From Arenimonas sp. (GTDB lineage: Bacteria > Pseudomonadota > Gammaproteobacteria > Xanthomonadales > Xanthomonadaceae): a DNA stretch of 64,000 nt. The notes below the pieces were generated by a model. The model worked only from the letters and a program-made list of their open reading frames with translations. It was not told where the DNA came from and made no database searches. The stretch is from contig NZ_JALHQI010000001.1 in assembly GCF_022842045.1 (NCBI RefSeq), positions 78,101 through 142,100 of the forward strand, read 5' to 3'. Positions within the stretch are counted from its first letter, which is position 1, and every line of letters begins with the position of its first letter. Made by a program: the position numbers and the translations under genes. Of the stretch, positions 17,552 to 27,667 are shown in pieces.

Positions 17552-17812
17552 TTACTGCTTGCGGTTGGCCGCCACGAAGGCGCTGAGCGCGCGGACGGAG
17601 GCGAAATGCTGGCGGGTTTCCTCGGAGTCGGCGGCGAGCGTCACGCCGTAGCGCTTCTGCAGGGCCAGGCCGAGTTCCAGGGCGTCGATGGAGTCCAGGC
17701 CCAGGCCCTCGTTGAACAGCGGGGCCTCGGCGTCGATGTCGTCGGCGGCGATGTCCTCCAGCGACATCGTGGTGATGATCAGTTCCTTGATTTCAGCTTC
17801 CAGCGCCAGCAC
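17552..17812 (-). CDS. Acyl carrier protein 2 of the aryl polyene cluster
   Basis: An 86-residue carrier protein with S41 in NEGLGLDSIDALELG as the phosphopantetheine site. It differs clearly from ACP1, so it is a functional partner rather than a recent duplicate. The start is a GTG at 17812 that lies 20 bases inside the acyltransferase gene; TAA stop at 17552. Confidence 0.9.
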   Translation of the reverse strand: MLALEAEIKELIITTMSLEDIAADDIDAEAPLFNEGLGLDSIDALELGLALQKRYGVTLAADSEETRQHFASVRALSAFVAANRKQ

Positions 17813-18575
17813 GGTGCAGCTCCGTCTTGAAGGTCGTTTCCAGGTGTTCGGTCAGCCGGCGGGCCGCCAGGGCCTCGGCGCTTCCGGCCAGGAACGGGGC
17901 CACCGGGATGTCCGGCAGGACCTCTATTCTCATGTGAAACCGGCGTGACGGGACACGATACCATTTCTCACCCTTTCCCAGCGTCGGCGGGGTGCACCGG
18001 ATGGTGACCGGAGTCACGTCCAGCGCGCCCCGGATGGCGATGTTCGCGGCCCCGCGCTGCAGGGGTCCGAGTACCTCGCCGCGCGGCGTGCGGGTGCCTT
18101 CGGGAAAGATCACCAGGTTCTTGCCCGACCGCACAGAATCGATGCAGTCCTGGATCAGCCCGGCGCCGTTGTCGTTGAAGATGTAGCCCGCCGCCCGCAG
18201 TGGCCCGCGCGTGAAAGGATTGGTGGCAAGGCGCGATTTCACCACGCAGTCGGCCTCCTCGATCATGCCGATCAGGCAGACCACGTCGATCAGGGTCGGA
18301 TGGTTGGCCAGCACCAGCAGGCCCGGGCGGCGCAGGCGCTCGGCGCCGTGGATTTCCCAGCTCATCACCCCCAGTCGCCGCATCAGCCAGACATGGCCGG
18401 CGAAACTGGCCTGCACCAGTCGCCGCGCCAGCCGCCCGAGCCGCGCCCGGTCACGCACGCCCAGGCGCAGCAGCGGGAACACCAGCAGGCCCAGCAGCAC
18501 CCCGCCCAGGCCGAAGGCCGCGAACGACAGCGCGGTGCCGAAGACCCGCCAGGCGTGGCCAAGCCTTTCAAGCAT
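17793..18575 (-). CDS. PlsC-like 1-acyl-glycerol-phosphate acyltransferase
   Basis: A 260-residue acyltransferase with an N-terminal hydrophobic helix (about 13-40), the catalytic HX4D motif in NHPTLIDVV and the glycerophosphate-binding FPEGTRT motif. Cluster copies of this family are thought to transfer the finished aryl polyene or a fatty acid onto a glycerol-type lipid (the xanthomonadin anchor); this is inference from place. The ATG at 18575 lies eight bases inside the chain-length factor gene. A longer in-frame extension upstream is a shadow of that gene. Confidence 0.86.
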   Translation of the reverse strand: MLERLGHAWRVFGTALSFAAFGLGGVLLGLLVFPLLRLGVRDRARLGRLARRLVQASFAGHVWLMRRLGVMSWEIHGAERLRRPGLLVLANHPTLIDVVCLIGMIEEADCVVKSRLATNPFTRGPLRAAGYIFNDNGAGLIQDCIDSVRSGKNLVIFPEGTRTPRGEVLGPLQRGAANIAIRGALDVTPVTIRCTPPTLGKGEKWYRVPSRRFHMRIEVLPDIPVAPFLAGSAEALAARRLTEHLETTFKTELHRAGAGS

Positions 18576-19293
18576 GCCGGTGCCAGCAGCGGGTGCCAGA
18601 GGGCGAGACCAGGCGACCCTTGCCTGCCAGCGCGAAGCGCAGCACGTCCAGGCCGTGCGGCAGCGGTGCGGGCGGCGCCGGCGGGCCCGCATGGGCCAGC
18701 AGTGAAAACCGCGGCGCGTCGGCCCGCGGCGCGGCGATCCGCCAGGCCCAGGCCCAGGCGGCTTCCGGCTCGTCGCGGTATTCGGCATAGGGCTCGGGCG
18801 TGGGGCCGTCGTACAGCGCCACCAACACCTCCGGCGCACCGTCGGCCAGCAGTGCCAGCGCCTCGGTCACGGCCGCTTCCGGCGATTCCACGCCGCCCGA
18901 GACCGCCAGGTAGTTGTCGGTCAGCCCGCGCGTGATCGAGTACTGGGCCGCGATGGCGTTGTGCGTCGACAGTCCGAAATGCGTCGGCGACAGCGGCTCG
19001 CCGCGGGCCAGCCCGGCCAGCATTTCATAGGTGCGGGCGACGTCGCCATGGCGGGAAGCGAACACCATCGGCAGTCCCGGCGAGGCCTCGGGCTGGACGC
19101 GCCAGGCTACCTGCAGCGCCATGCGGCCGAGCGGTTCGAGCCGGCGTCGCTGCATGGCGGGCATCTCGGCCAGCGCCGGGGTGGCAGAGCCGGCCGGCAG
19201 CGTGGGCGCCCGGGCCCAGGCCTGCCAGTCCTCGGCGGTTTCCAGGCCAGCCGCGAAGGCCGACCAGCCGAGCAGGCTGAATTGTCCGTCCAA
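18568..19293 (-). CDS. Beta-ketoacyl synthase chain-length factor (truncated KS-like)
   Basis: A 241-residue protein of the ketoacyl-synt_2 family: a half-size ketosynthase homologue without an active-site cysteine or the catalytic histidine loops. It should dimerise with a cluster ketosynthase and set polyene length. The segment STHNAIAAQYSITRGLTDNY aligns with the region around the lost nucleophile. The start is a TTG at 19293, preceded by GGAGG about ten bases upstream. It is the first gene of the 20-gene cluster; only 47 bp separate it from the terminator of the tRNA operon. Confidence 0.85.
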   Translation of the reverse strand: MDGQFSLLGWSAFAAGLETAEDWQAWARAPTLPAGSATPALAEMPAMQRRRLEPLGRMALQVAWRVQPEASPGLPMVFASRHGDVARTYEMLAGLARGEPLSPTHFGLSTHNAIAAQYSITRGLTDNYLAVSGGVESPEAAVTEALALLADGAPEVLVALYDGPTPEPYAEYRDEPEAAWAWAWRIAAPRADAPRFSLLAHAGPPAPPAPLPHGLDVLRFALAGKGRLVSPSGTRCWHRHA

Positions 19294-19340
19294 GTCCTCG
19301 CCTCCCGTGTCCGGCCGCCATCATCCCGTGCCGGCCGCCA
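19294..19340 (-). promoter_or_regulatory. Short leader of the aryl polyene cluster with a 20 bp-spaced direct repeat
   Basis: The only DNA between the tRNA-operon terminator and the first cluster gene. It holds two copies of CCGGCCGCCA about 20 bp apart and a GGAGG ribosome site. No convincing -10 or -35 pair is visible, so the cluster promoter is either unusual, lies inside the terminator, or transcription reads through from the tRNA genes. Confidence 0.35.
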
Positions 19341-19370
19341 AAAGAAAAAGCCCGGCGTCAGCCGGGCTTT
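19341..19370 (-). terminator. Rho-independent terminator of the tRNA-Ala/tRNA-Glu operon
   Basis: On the minus strand a perfect ten-base stem (AAAGCCCGGC with GCCGGGCTTT) with a four-base loop is followed by a T-rich run. It lies 16 bp beyond the tRNA-Glu CCA end. Confidence 0.85.
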
Positions 19371-19385
19371 CCTGGAGGCTTGAAC

Positions 19386-19461
19386 TGGCGTCCCCACGGG
19401 GATTCGAACCCCGGTCGCTACCGTGAAAGGGTAATGTCCTAGGCCTCTAGACGATGGGGAC
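19386..19461 (-). tRNA. tRNA-Glu (anticodon TTC)
   Basis: A 76-base tRNA on the minus strand. The acceptor stem GTCCCCA pairs with TGGGGAC, the discriminator is G and CCA is encoded. The anticodon loop reads CTTTCAC with anticodon TTC. It is the second gene of the Ala-Glu operon. Confidence 0.97.
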
Positions 19462-19494
19462 TTGGAACTTTTTTTGAAGCGTGGCGCGAATAAG

Positions 19495-19570
<76 letters not shown>

Positions 19571-19588
19571 ACCGAAGGAAGAAGCGGA

Positions 19589-19617
19589 AGTTTAGACATC
19601 CGCCTTTGGCCCGTCAA
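19589..19617 (-). promoter_or_regulatory. Sigma-70 type promoter of the tRNA-Ala/tRNA-Glu operon
   Basis: The -35 TTGACG (19612-19617) and -10 TAAACT (19589-19594) are separated by exactly 17 bp on the minus strand, placing the start about 12 bases before tRNA-Ala. The -35 overlaps the stop codon of the DUF1249 gene. Confidence 0.7.
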
Positions 19618-20114
19618 GCACAGGCCGCGTTTTTTTCTCCGGCCGTCTCCGCTTCCAGGCCGGACAGGGTGTGGGGGCCGTGTCCCTGGCCATCCAGATA
19701 GTCCAGCCACTTGTTGAGGAAGCTGTTCATCCGCAGGCGGTGGCTGAGCATCGCCTGCACGCTGGGGCGCAGGCCGAGCACGTCCTGCCAGTGGCGGCCG
19801 ACGTAGCAGTGGGTGACCTCGGCCTGGCGGGCGTCGCGGTAAAGCCGCACGTAGGCCGAGGGATCGGGCTGGCCGGTCTGGGCGTCCTGCAGCTGGTAGC
19901 TCAGGCGCAACTCGACGGTGTATGGATGCTGCTCCAGCACGTCCACCACCAGCGCCAGGCCACCCGGCACGCGCGACACGTAGCGCCCTGCGGGCAGCGA
20001 CTGCGGCTGGAACATGCGGGTGAGCCGCTGGAAATTCTCGCCGTACAGTCCCATCAGCCACGCGAAGCGGCTGAGGCGGGGCAAGGCGTTGCGGTCGTGG
20101 GCGGGCGCTTGCAT
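19614..20114 (-). CDS. DUF1249 family protein (YqiB-like)
   Basis: A 166-residue cytosolic protein of the DUF1249/YqiB family, of unknown function. The family blocks RFAWLMGLYGENFQRL near the N-terminus and SHRLRMNSFLNKWLDYL near the C-terminus are present. It has a common proteobacterial length and no signal peptide or membrane segment. In enterobacteria the family gene sits near cpdA and nudF; here it lies alone between ppsR and the tRNA genes. Confidence 0.82.
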   Translation of the reverse strand: MQAPAHDRNALPRLSRFAWLMGLYGENFQRLTRMFQPQSLPAGRYVSRVPGGLALVVDVLEQHPYTVELRLSYQLQDAQTGQPDPSAYVRLYRDARQAEVTHCYVGRHWQDVLGLRPSVQAMLSHRLRMNSFLNKWLDYLDGQGHGPHTLSGLEAETAGEKNAACA

Positions 20115-20152
20115 GGCCCGATGCTAGCACGCGCAAGGCCGCGCCCCGGGGC

Positions 20153-20974
20153 TCAGAACATGTGCCGGTGGATGCCCTGGTGGGCCAGCACCTTGCCGGC
20201 GATTTCCTCGATCGAGGTGTGGGTGGTGCTCAGCACCGGGATGTTCTCCTGGCGGAACAGCGCCTCGGCCTGCACTACCTCGGCGCGGCAGGTCTCCAGC
20301 GTCGCGTAGCGGGAATTCGGGCGGCGCTCGTTGCGGATCTGCTGCAGGCGCTCGGGGTCGATGGTCAGGCCGAACAGCTTGCGGCGGTGCGCGCGCAGGC
20401 GGCGCGGCAGCTCGCGGCCCTCGAGGTCTTCCTCGGTGAGCGGGTAGTTCGCGGCCTTCACGCCGTAGTGCAGCGCCATGTAAAGGCAGGTGGGCGTCTT
20501 GCCCGAGCGCGACACGCCGACCAGGATCACGTCGGCATCGTCGTAGTGGATGTCCATGCCGTCGTCGTGGGTCAGCGCGTAGTTGGTGGCGTTGATGCGC
20601 GCCTCGTAGGCCTTGAAGTCGACCATGCCGTGGGCGTGGCCGACCCGGGATTCGCGCCGCAGGCCCAGCTCCTGCTCCAGCGGGCTGATGAAGGGCGCGA
20701 ATACGTCCAGCATCAGCGCGCCGCTTTCGGCCAGCAGGATGTTCAGGTCGGGGTCGACCACGGTGTTCACCACCACCGGCCGGCAGCCGGCCTGCTCGCC
20801 GGCGCGGCGGATCTCGGCAATGGCGGCCTCGGCCTTCTCGACGCTGTCGACGAAGGCGATGCGGCGGGTTTCGAATTCGATCCCGGAGAACTGGGTCAGC
20901 AGGCTGTGGCCGATGGTTTCGGCGGTGATGCCGGTGCCGTCGGAAACATAGAAAACCGGTCTTGCCGCCGCCAT
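20153..20974 (-). CDS. ppsR: Phosphoenolpyruvate synthase regulatory protein (kinase/pyrophosphorylase)
   Basis: A bifunctional regulator of 273 residues that inactivates PEP synthase by ADP-dependent threonine phosphorylation and reactivates it by phosphorolysis. The DUF299 hallmarks are visible: [16 protein letters not shown] at the N-terminus and the P-loop-like [13 protein letters not shown] in the middle. The ATG at 20974 has a GAGGGC ribosome site; an in-frame ATG 17 codons upstream would add a poorly conserved arginine-rich extension. It is divergent from its target ppsA across a 159 bp promoter region, the usual pairing in gammaproteobacteria. Confidence 0.93.
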   Translation of the reverse strand: MAAARPVFYVSDGTGITAETIGHSLLTQFSGIEFETRRIAFVDSVEKAEAAIAEIRRAGEQAGCRPVVVNTVVDPDLNILLAESGALMLDVFAPFISPLEQELGLRRESRVGHAHGMVDFKAYEARINATNYALTHDDGMDIHYDDADVILVGVSRSGKTPTCLYMALHYGVKAANYPLTEEDLEGRELPRRLRAHRRKLFGLTIDPERLQQIRNERRPNSRYATLETCRAEVVQAEALFRQENIPVLSTTHTSIEEIAGKVLAHQGIHRHMF

Positions 20975-21133
20975 GCCCTGCCCTCGCCTCGCGCGCCGGG
21001 GCCCGACGCATGATTCCCCAGCCAATTCAAGCTTGTATGGGGTAGCCCCGGGGTCGCATCATACGCAGCTTGGGCCCCATCCACAGCGGGCCCGCCGCCT
21101 GGCCGCCCCCTTCCCGAGCCCACGGAGACCCCC

Positions 21134-23505
<2,372 letters not shown>

Positions 23506-23506
<1 letters not shown>

Positions 23507-24405
23507 TGGCGATCGCCAGCTTCCTCGCCGCCCCCGCCGACACCGCCCGCGACCTGGCCGTCCAGGTCGCCCAATCCGACTGGCTCTGGCGCATCGCCGT
23601 GGCCCTGCTGATCGCGCTGGTCGGCCTGTGGCTGGCGCGGATGCTGTCCAAGGGCCTCGATCGCGTGATGCAGCGGGCCGGGCTGGACCAGATCCTGCGC
23701 GATTTCCTGCGCAACATCGCCTACGCCATCGGCCTGGTGGTGGTGTTCGTGGCGGCGCTGGACGCGCTGGGCGTGCCCACCACCTCGATGCTGGCGGTGC
23801 TGGGTGCCGCGGGCCTGGCGATTGGCCTGGCGCTGAAAGATTCACTGTCGAACATCGCCTCGGGCGTGATGCTGATCGTGCTGCGGCCGTTCCGCGCCGG
23901 CGACGCGGTGCAGATCGCCGGGCAGGAAGGCATCGTTGAGCGCGTCGGCATCTTCCAGACCGTGCTGCGCGCCTACCAGAACCACGACATCACCCTGCCC
24001 AACAGCGAGGTCACGACTTCGCCGATCGTCAACTTCACCGCCCGCGGCGAGCGCCGCGTGGATGTCACCGTCGGGGTCGGTTATGGCGACGACATCCGCC
24101 GGGCGCGCGAGGTGCTGTTGGGCATCGCCAAGGCCAACGACAAGGTGCTCGACGCCCCGGAAACCGACGTGCTGGTCACGGGCCTGGGGGAAAGCAGCGT
24201 CGACCTGGTGCTGCGCGCCTGGGTGAAGACGCCGGACTTCGTGCCCGCCCGCAGCGAGCTGACCGAGGCGATCCACCGCGACTTCGCGCAGGCCGGGGTG
24301 TCCATCCCATTCCCGCAGCGCGACCTGCACGTCTACCACCACGACGCCGACGGCCGCCCGCTGCCGCAGGTCACCGCCGCCGTGGACGATCCCGACCGCG
24401 GCTGA
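23506..24405 (+). CDS. mscS: Small-conductance mechanosensitive channel
   Basis: A 299-residue MscS-family channel releasing solutes under hypo-osmotic shock. Three transmembrane helices (about 27-45, 66-85 and 88-110) end in the pore-lining glycine- and alanine-rich TM3 with AVLGAAGLAIGLALKDSLSN. The beta domain follows with FRAGDAVQIAG and LPNSEVTTSPIVNFT. The ATG shares one base with the ppsA TGA (TGATG), so the two are coupled. The gene was started there, although the frame is open upstream within ppsA. Confidence 0.93.
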
Positions 24406-24500
24406 GCCGGGGGGCGGAATTTTCGCTGTGGCCGCGGCCCACCGGGCTGGGCATACTCGTGCGAACGGGGCCCGAAACCCCGACACGGGGCGACGGAGGC

Positions 24501-27500
24501 ATGCGAAAGCGGCACCGGATGGCGATGATCCTGGCCGGCGGGCTGGCGCTGGCCCCGGCGTTGGCCCTCGAGCCCCGCCCCCCGTTCCTCAGCCTCGAGC
24601 GCTACGGCCTCGACGAGGGGCTGTCGCAGCTGTCGGTCACCTCGATCGTGCAGGACGACACCGGCTTCCTCTGGATCGGCACCCAAGAGGGCCTGAACCG
24701 CTTCGACGGCCAGCGCTTCGTGGTCCAGCGCCGCCGGCCCGACCAGGAGGCCGGCCCGGTCAGCAGCAGCGTGGACACCCTCGCCCACGACGGTCGCGAC
24801 CGCCTGTGGATCGGCACCAATGATGCCGGCCTGGAAGTCCTCGACCTGCGTTCCGGGCAGCGCCTGCGCCTGGGCACTGGCCAAGGCCTCTCGCACCCGA
24901 CCGTGGGCGAGTTGCTGGTGGACGGCGATGCCGGCGCGTGGCTAGGCACCGAGCGCGGCATTGATTACGTGGACGCCGGGCTGTCGGGTGCGCAAACCCT
25001 GGCGGTCGATGTCCGCATCGTCGCCATGGCCCGGGCCGGCGGCGACCCCTACGCGCTGGGGGCGGACTGCCGCTTGTGGCGGCTGTGGCCCAAGCGCATC
25101 GACCCGCTGCCGCCGCTCGCCGAGGGGCTGGCCGATTGCGTCGCCCTGCAGGGCTCGGCCGAAGGGCTCTGGCTCGCCACGGCCCAGGGTGACGTCGTGC
25201 TGGCCTCGCCCGGCGGCAACCTGCTGCAGCGATTCGCCACCGCCGGGGTCGCGCCGGCGGGCGCCAGCGTCACCAGCCTGCTGCAGCGGCCGGGCGGTGA
25301 ACTCCTGCTGGGCCACGACGACGGTAGCGTGCTGCGGCTGGACGTGCGCGGCGACGGCGGTGCGCAGCGCCTGGCCTTCGACCAGCGCATCGAAGGGGCC
25401 GTCCAGGTGCTCACCCAGGACCGCGATGGTGTGCTCTGGATCGGCACCCACACCCGCGGCCTGTTCCGGGGCCGCCCGCTGTCCGCGGCGATCCGGCGCG
25501 ACCTGGTCACGCCCGGCGATATCGCCGCCTGGCCAGTCCGCAGCGTGCGCTCGGTCTGGCGCCGCGACGGTGTCGAACTGGTGGGCACCGATGCCGGCCT
25601 GGCCTGGCGTCCGGCGCCGGATGCGCCCTGGCGTGGCGTACCCGAACTGGGCAACACCTCGATTCGTGCGATCGCCGCGGCGGCGGACGGCGGCTGGTGG
25701 CTGGGCACGCATCGCGGCCTGTGGCGCATGGATGCGGAGGGCAAGGCCCGCCCGCACTCGCCCCTGCCCGACCCGCGCGTGACCGACCTGCTGGTCGAAG
25801 GCGCCGACGTCTGGATCGCCACCCGCGGCGGGCTGGCGCACGTGCGCGACGGCGTGCTGACGTCGGCCGGCGTGCCGCCCGAACTGGCCGGCGAATTCCT
25901 CACCAGCCTCAAGCGCGACGTGCGCGGCCGGCTCTGGATCGGCAGCAACGAGCGCGGTCTTTACCGGCTCTGGCCCGACGGCCGGCTGGAGCACCTGCAT
26001 CCGGGCAACGGCCGTCTGCCGCACAACTCGATCTGGTCGCTGCATGCCAGCCCGGACGCCTACTGGGTCGGTACCTTCGCCGGCGGCCTGCTGCGGCTTG
26101 ACCGCGACGACGACGCGGTGCGCGTCTACACCAGCGCCGACGGGCTCTCGAACGACGTCATCTACCGCATCCTGCCAGACCGCCGCGGGCGGCTGTGGCT
26201 GAGCACGAACAACGGCCTGAACGTGCTCGATCCCGCCAGCGGCGTGATCCAGCCATTGGGTCCAGGGGACGGGCTGGGCAACCGCGAATACAACAGCGGC
26301 GCCGGATGGGTGGATGCCGAAGGCCACCTGTTCTTCGGCGGCACCGAGGGCCTGGACGTGGTCGATCCCGACGCGCTGGAGTTCACCAGCCCGCCGGCGA
26401 CCCCGGTGGTCGCCGGGCTGCAGGTGATCGGCGTGCGCCGGGGCGGCGCGCCCGCGCCCGACGGCCGGCGCTTCGACACGCTCTACGCCGATCGCGTGGC
26501 CCTCGATCCGCGCGACGCAGTGCTGGCGATCGACCTGGTGGCGATCGATTTCTCGGCCCCCGCGGCCGCGCGGCTGCGCTATCGCATCGGCGGCATCCAC
26601 GACGACTGGGTGCGCACGCGCGGCCCCCAGGCCGAGCTGATGCTCAGCCACCTCGCCCCCGGCGACTACCCGCTGGAGCTGGCGGCCGCCGGCCGCGACG
26701 GCCGTTTCGGCCCGGCGCGAACGCTAATGTTGGAGGTACCACCGCCCATCTGGCGCCATCCCCTCGCCTACCTCGGGTATGTCCTGCTCGGTTTCGCGCT
26801 GCTGGGCTGGGGTTACTCGCGCATCGGCGCCCGGAGCCGCGAGCGCGAAGCGCGCATCGCCCTGCTCCACCGCACCGTGGCCGAGCGCACGGCCGAACTC
26901 GAGCGCGCCAACCGCCAGCTGCAGGCGAACAACCGGGAGCTCGAGGTCGCCACCCGCACCGATCCGCTCACGCACGTGTCCAACCGCCGCGACCTGCAGC
27001 AGTGGCTGTCGCGCGAAGGCCTGCAAATCGTGCGCGAGGCCGCCGCCGCCGGCGACGATCGCGGCGGGCTGGTGTTCTTCATGATCGACATCGACGACTT
27101 CAAGCCGGTCAACGACAAGCACGGGCACCCGGTCGGCGACGAGGTCCTGGTGGCCTTCGCGGCGCGCCTGAGCAGCCTGAGCCGCGGCCACGACGTGGTG
27201 GTGCGCTGGGGCGGCGAGGAGTTCCTGTGGATGCTGCGCGAGCTGCACATGCACGATGCGCCGGCCGTGGCCGAGCGCATCCGCCGCGTGATCGCCGACC
27301 AGCCCTTCGTGCTGCCCTCGGGGCTGTCGCTGTCGGTCACCTGCTCGATCGGCTTCGCGCCCTGGCCGTTCTCGGCCCGCCATGCGGTGGTCGGCGACTG
27401 GGAGCAGAGCGTGGCCCTGGCCGACCGTGCGCTTTACGCGGCCAAGGCCGCCGGGAAGAACGCCTGGGTCGGGCTGGCGCCGGGCACCGCGCTGGGGCCG

Positions 27501-27608
27501 ATGGGGCTGGAGGCGCTGCTGATGGGGCAAGCGCCGGAAGCGCTGGCACCCGGCAGCGTGCGGGTGTTGCACTCGACGCCGACGGCGCCCCGCTTCCCCG
27601 CGCGCTGA
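24501..27608 (+). CDS. Propeller-sensor diguanylate cyclase (Reg_prop, Y_Y_Y, TM, GGDEF) with intact I-site
   Basis: A predicted periplasmic sensor and cytosolic c-di-GMP synthase of about 1035 residues. The signal or anchor is at the N-terminus. Two seven-bladed beta-propellers follow, built from two-component-regulator repeats such as DTGFLWIGTQEGLNRFDG and GRLWIGSNERGLYRL, then a Y_Y_Y domain, one transmembrane helix (LAYLGYVLLGFALLGWGY), a coiled coil and the GGDEF domain. The signature is GGEEF at 904-908, with an RxxD inhibitory site (RGHD, 895-898) five residues before it, predicting feedback inhibition by c-di-GMP. Start uncertain: ATG 24501, ATG 24519 or GTG 24459. It converges with a second protein of the same architecture. 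Confidence 0.88.
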   Translation: MRKRHRMAMILAGGLALAPALALEPRPPFLSLERYGLDEGLSQLSVTSIVQDDTGFLWIGTQEGLNRFDGQRFVVQRRRPDQEAGPVSSSVDTLAHDGRDRLWIGTNDAGLEVLDLRSGQRLRLGTGQGLSHPTVGELLVDGDAGAWLGTERGIDYVDAGLSGAQTLAVDVRIVAMARAGGDPYALGADCRLWRLWPKRIDPLPPLAEGLADCVALQGSAEGLWLATAQGDVVLASPGGNLLQRFATAGVAPAGASVTSLLQRPGGELLLGHDDGSVLRLDVRGDGGAQRLAFDQRIEGAVQVLTQDRDGVLWIGTHTRGLFRGRPLSAAIRRDLVTPGDIAAWPVRSVRSVWRRDGVELVGTDAGLAWRPAPDAPWRGVPELGNTSIRAIAAAADGGWWLGTHRGLWRMDAEGKARPHSPLPDPRVTDLLVEGADVWIATRGGLAHVRDGVLTSAGVPPELAGEFLTSLKRDVRGRLWIGSNERGLYRLWPDGRLEHLHPGNGRLPHNSIWSLHASPDAYWVGTFAGGLLRLDRDDDAVRVYTSADGLSNDVIYRILPDRRGRLWLSTNNGLNVLDPASGVIQPLGPGDGLGNREYNSGAGWVDAEGHLFFGGTEGLDVVDPDALEFTSPPATPVVAGLQVIGVRRGGAPAPDGRRFDTLYADRVALDPRDAVLAIDLVAIDFSAPAAARLRYRIGGIHDDWVRTRGPQAELMLSHLAPGDYPLELAAAGRDGRFGPARTLMLEVPPPIWRHPLAYLGYVLLGFALLGWGYSRIGARSREREARIALLHRTVAERTAELERANRQLQANNRELEVATRTDPLTHVSNRRDLQQWLSREGLQIVREAAAAGDDRGGLVFFMIDIDDFKPVNDKHGHPVGDEVLVAFAARLSSLSRGHDVVVRWGGEEFLWMLRELHMHDAPAVAERIRRVIADQPFVLPSGLSLSVTCSIGFAPWPFSARHAVVGDWEQSVALADRALYAAKAAGKNAWVGLAPGTALGPMGLEALLMGQAPEALAPGSVRVLHSTPTAPRFPAR

Positions 27609-27667
27609 CGGTTTACGCCCGGCCGGTTCGCCGGTGGGCCGCGCCACCGCCGCGTGGCTCGCCTGCG

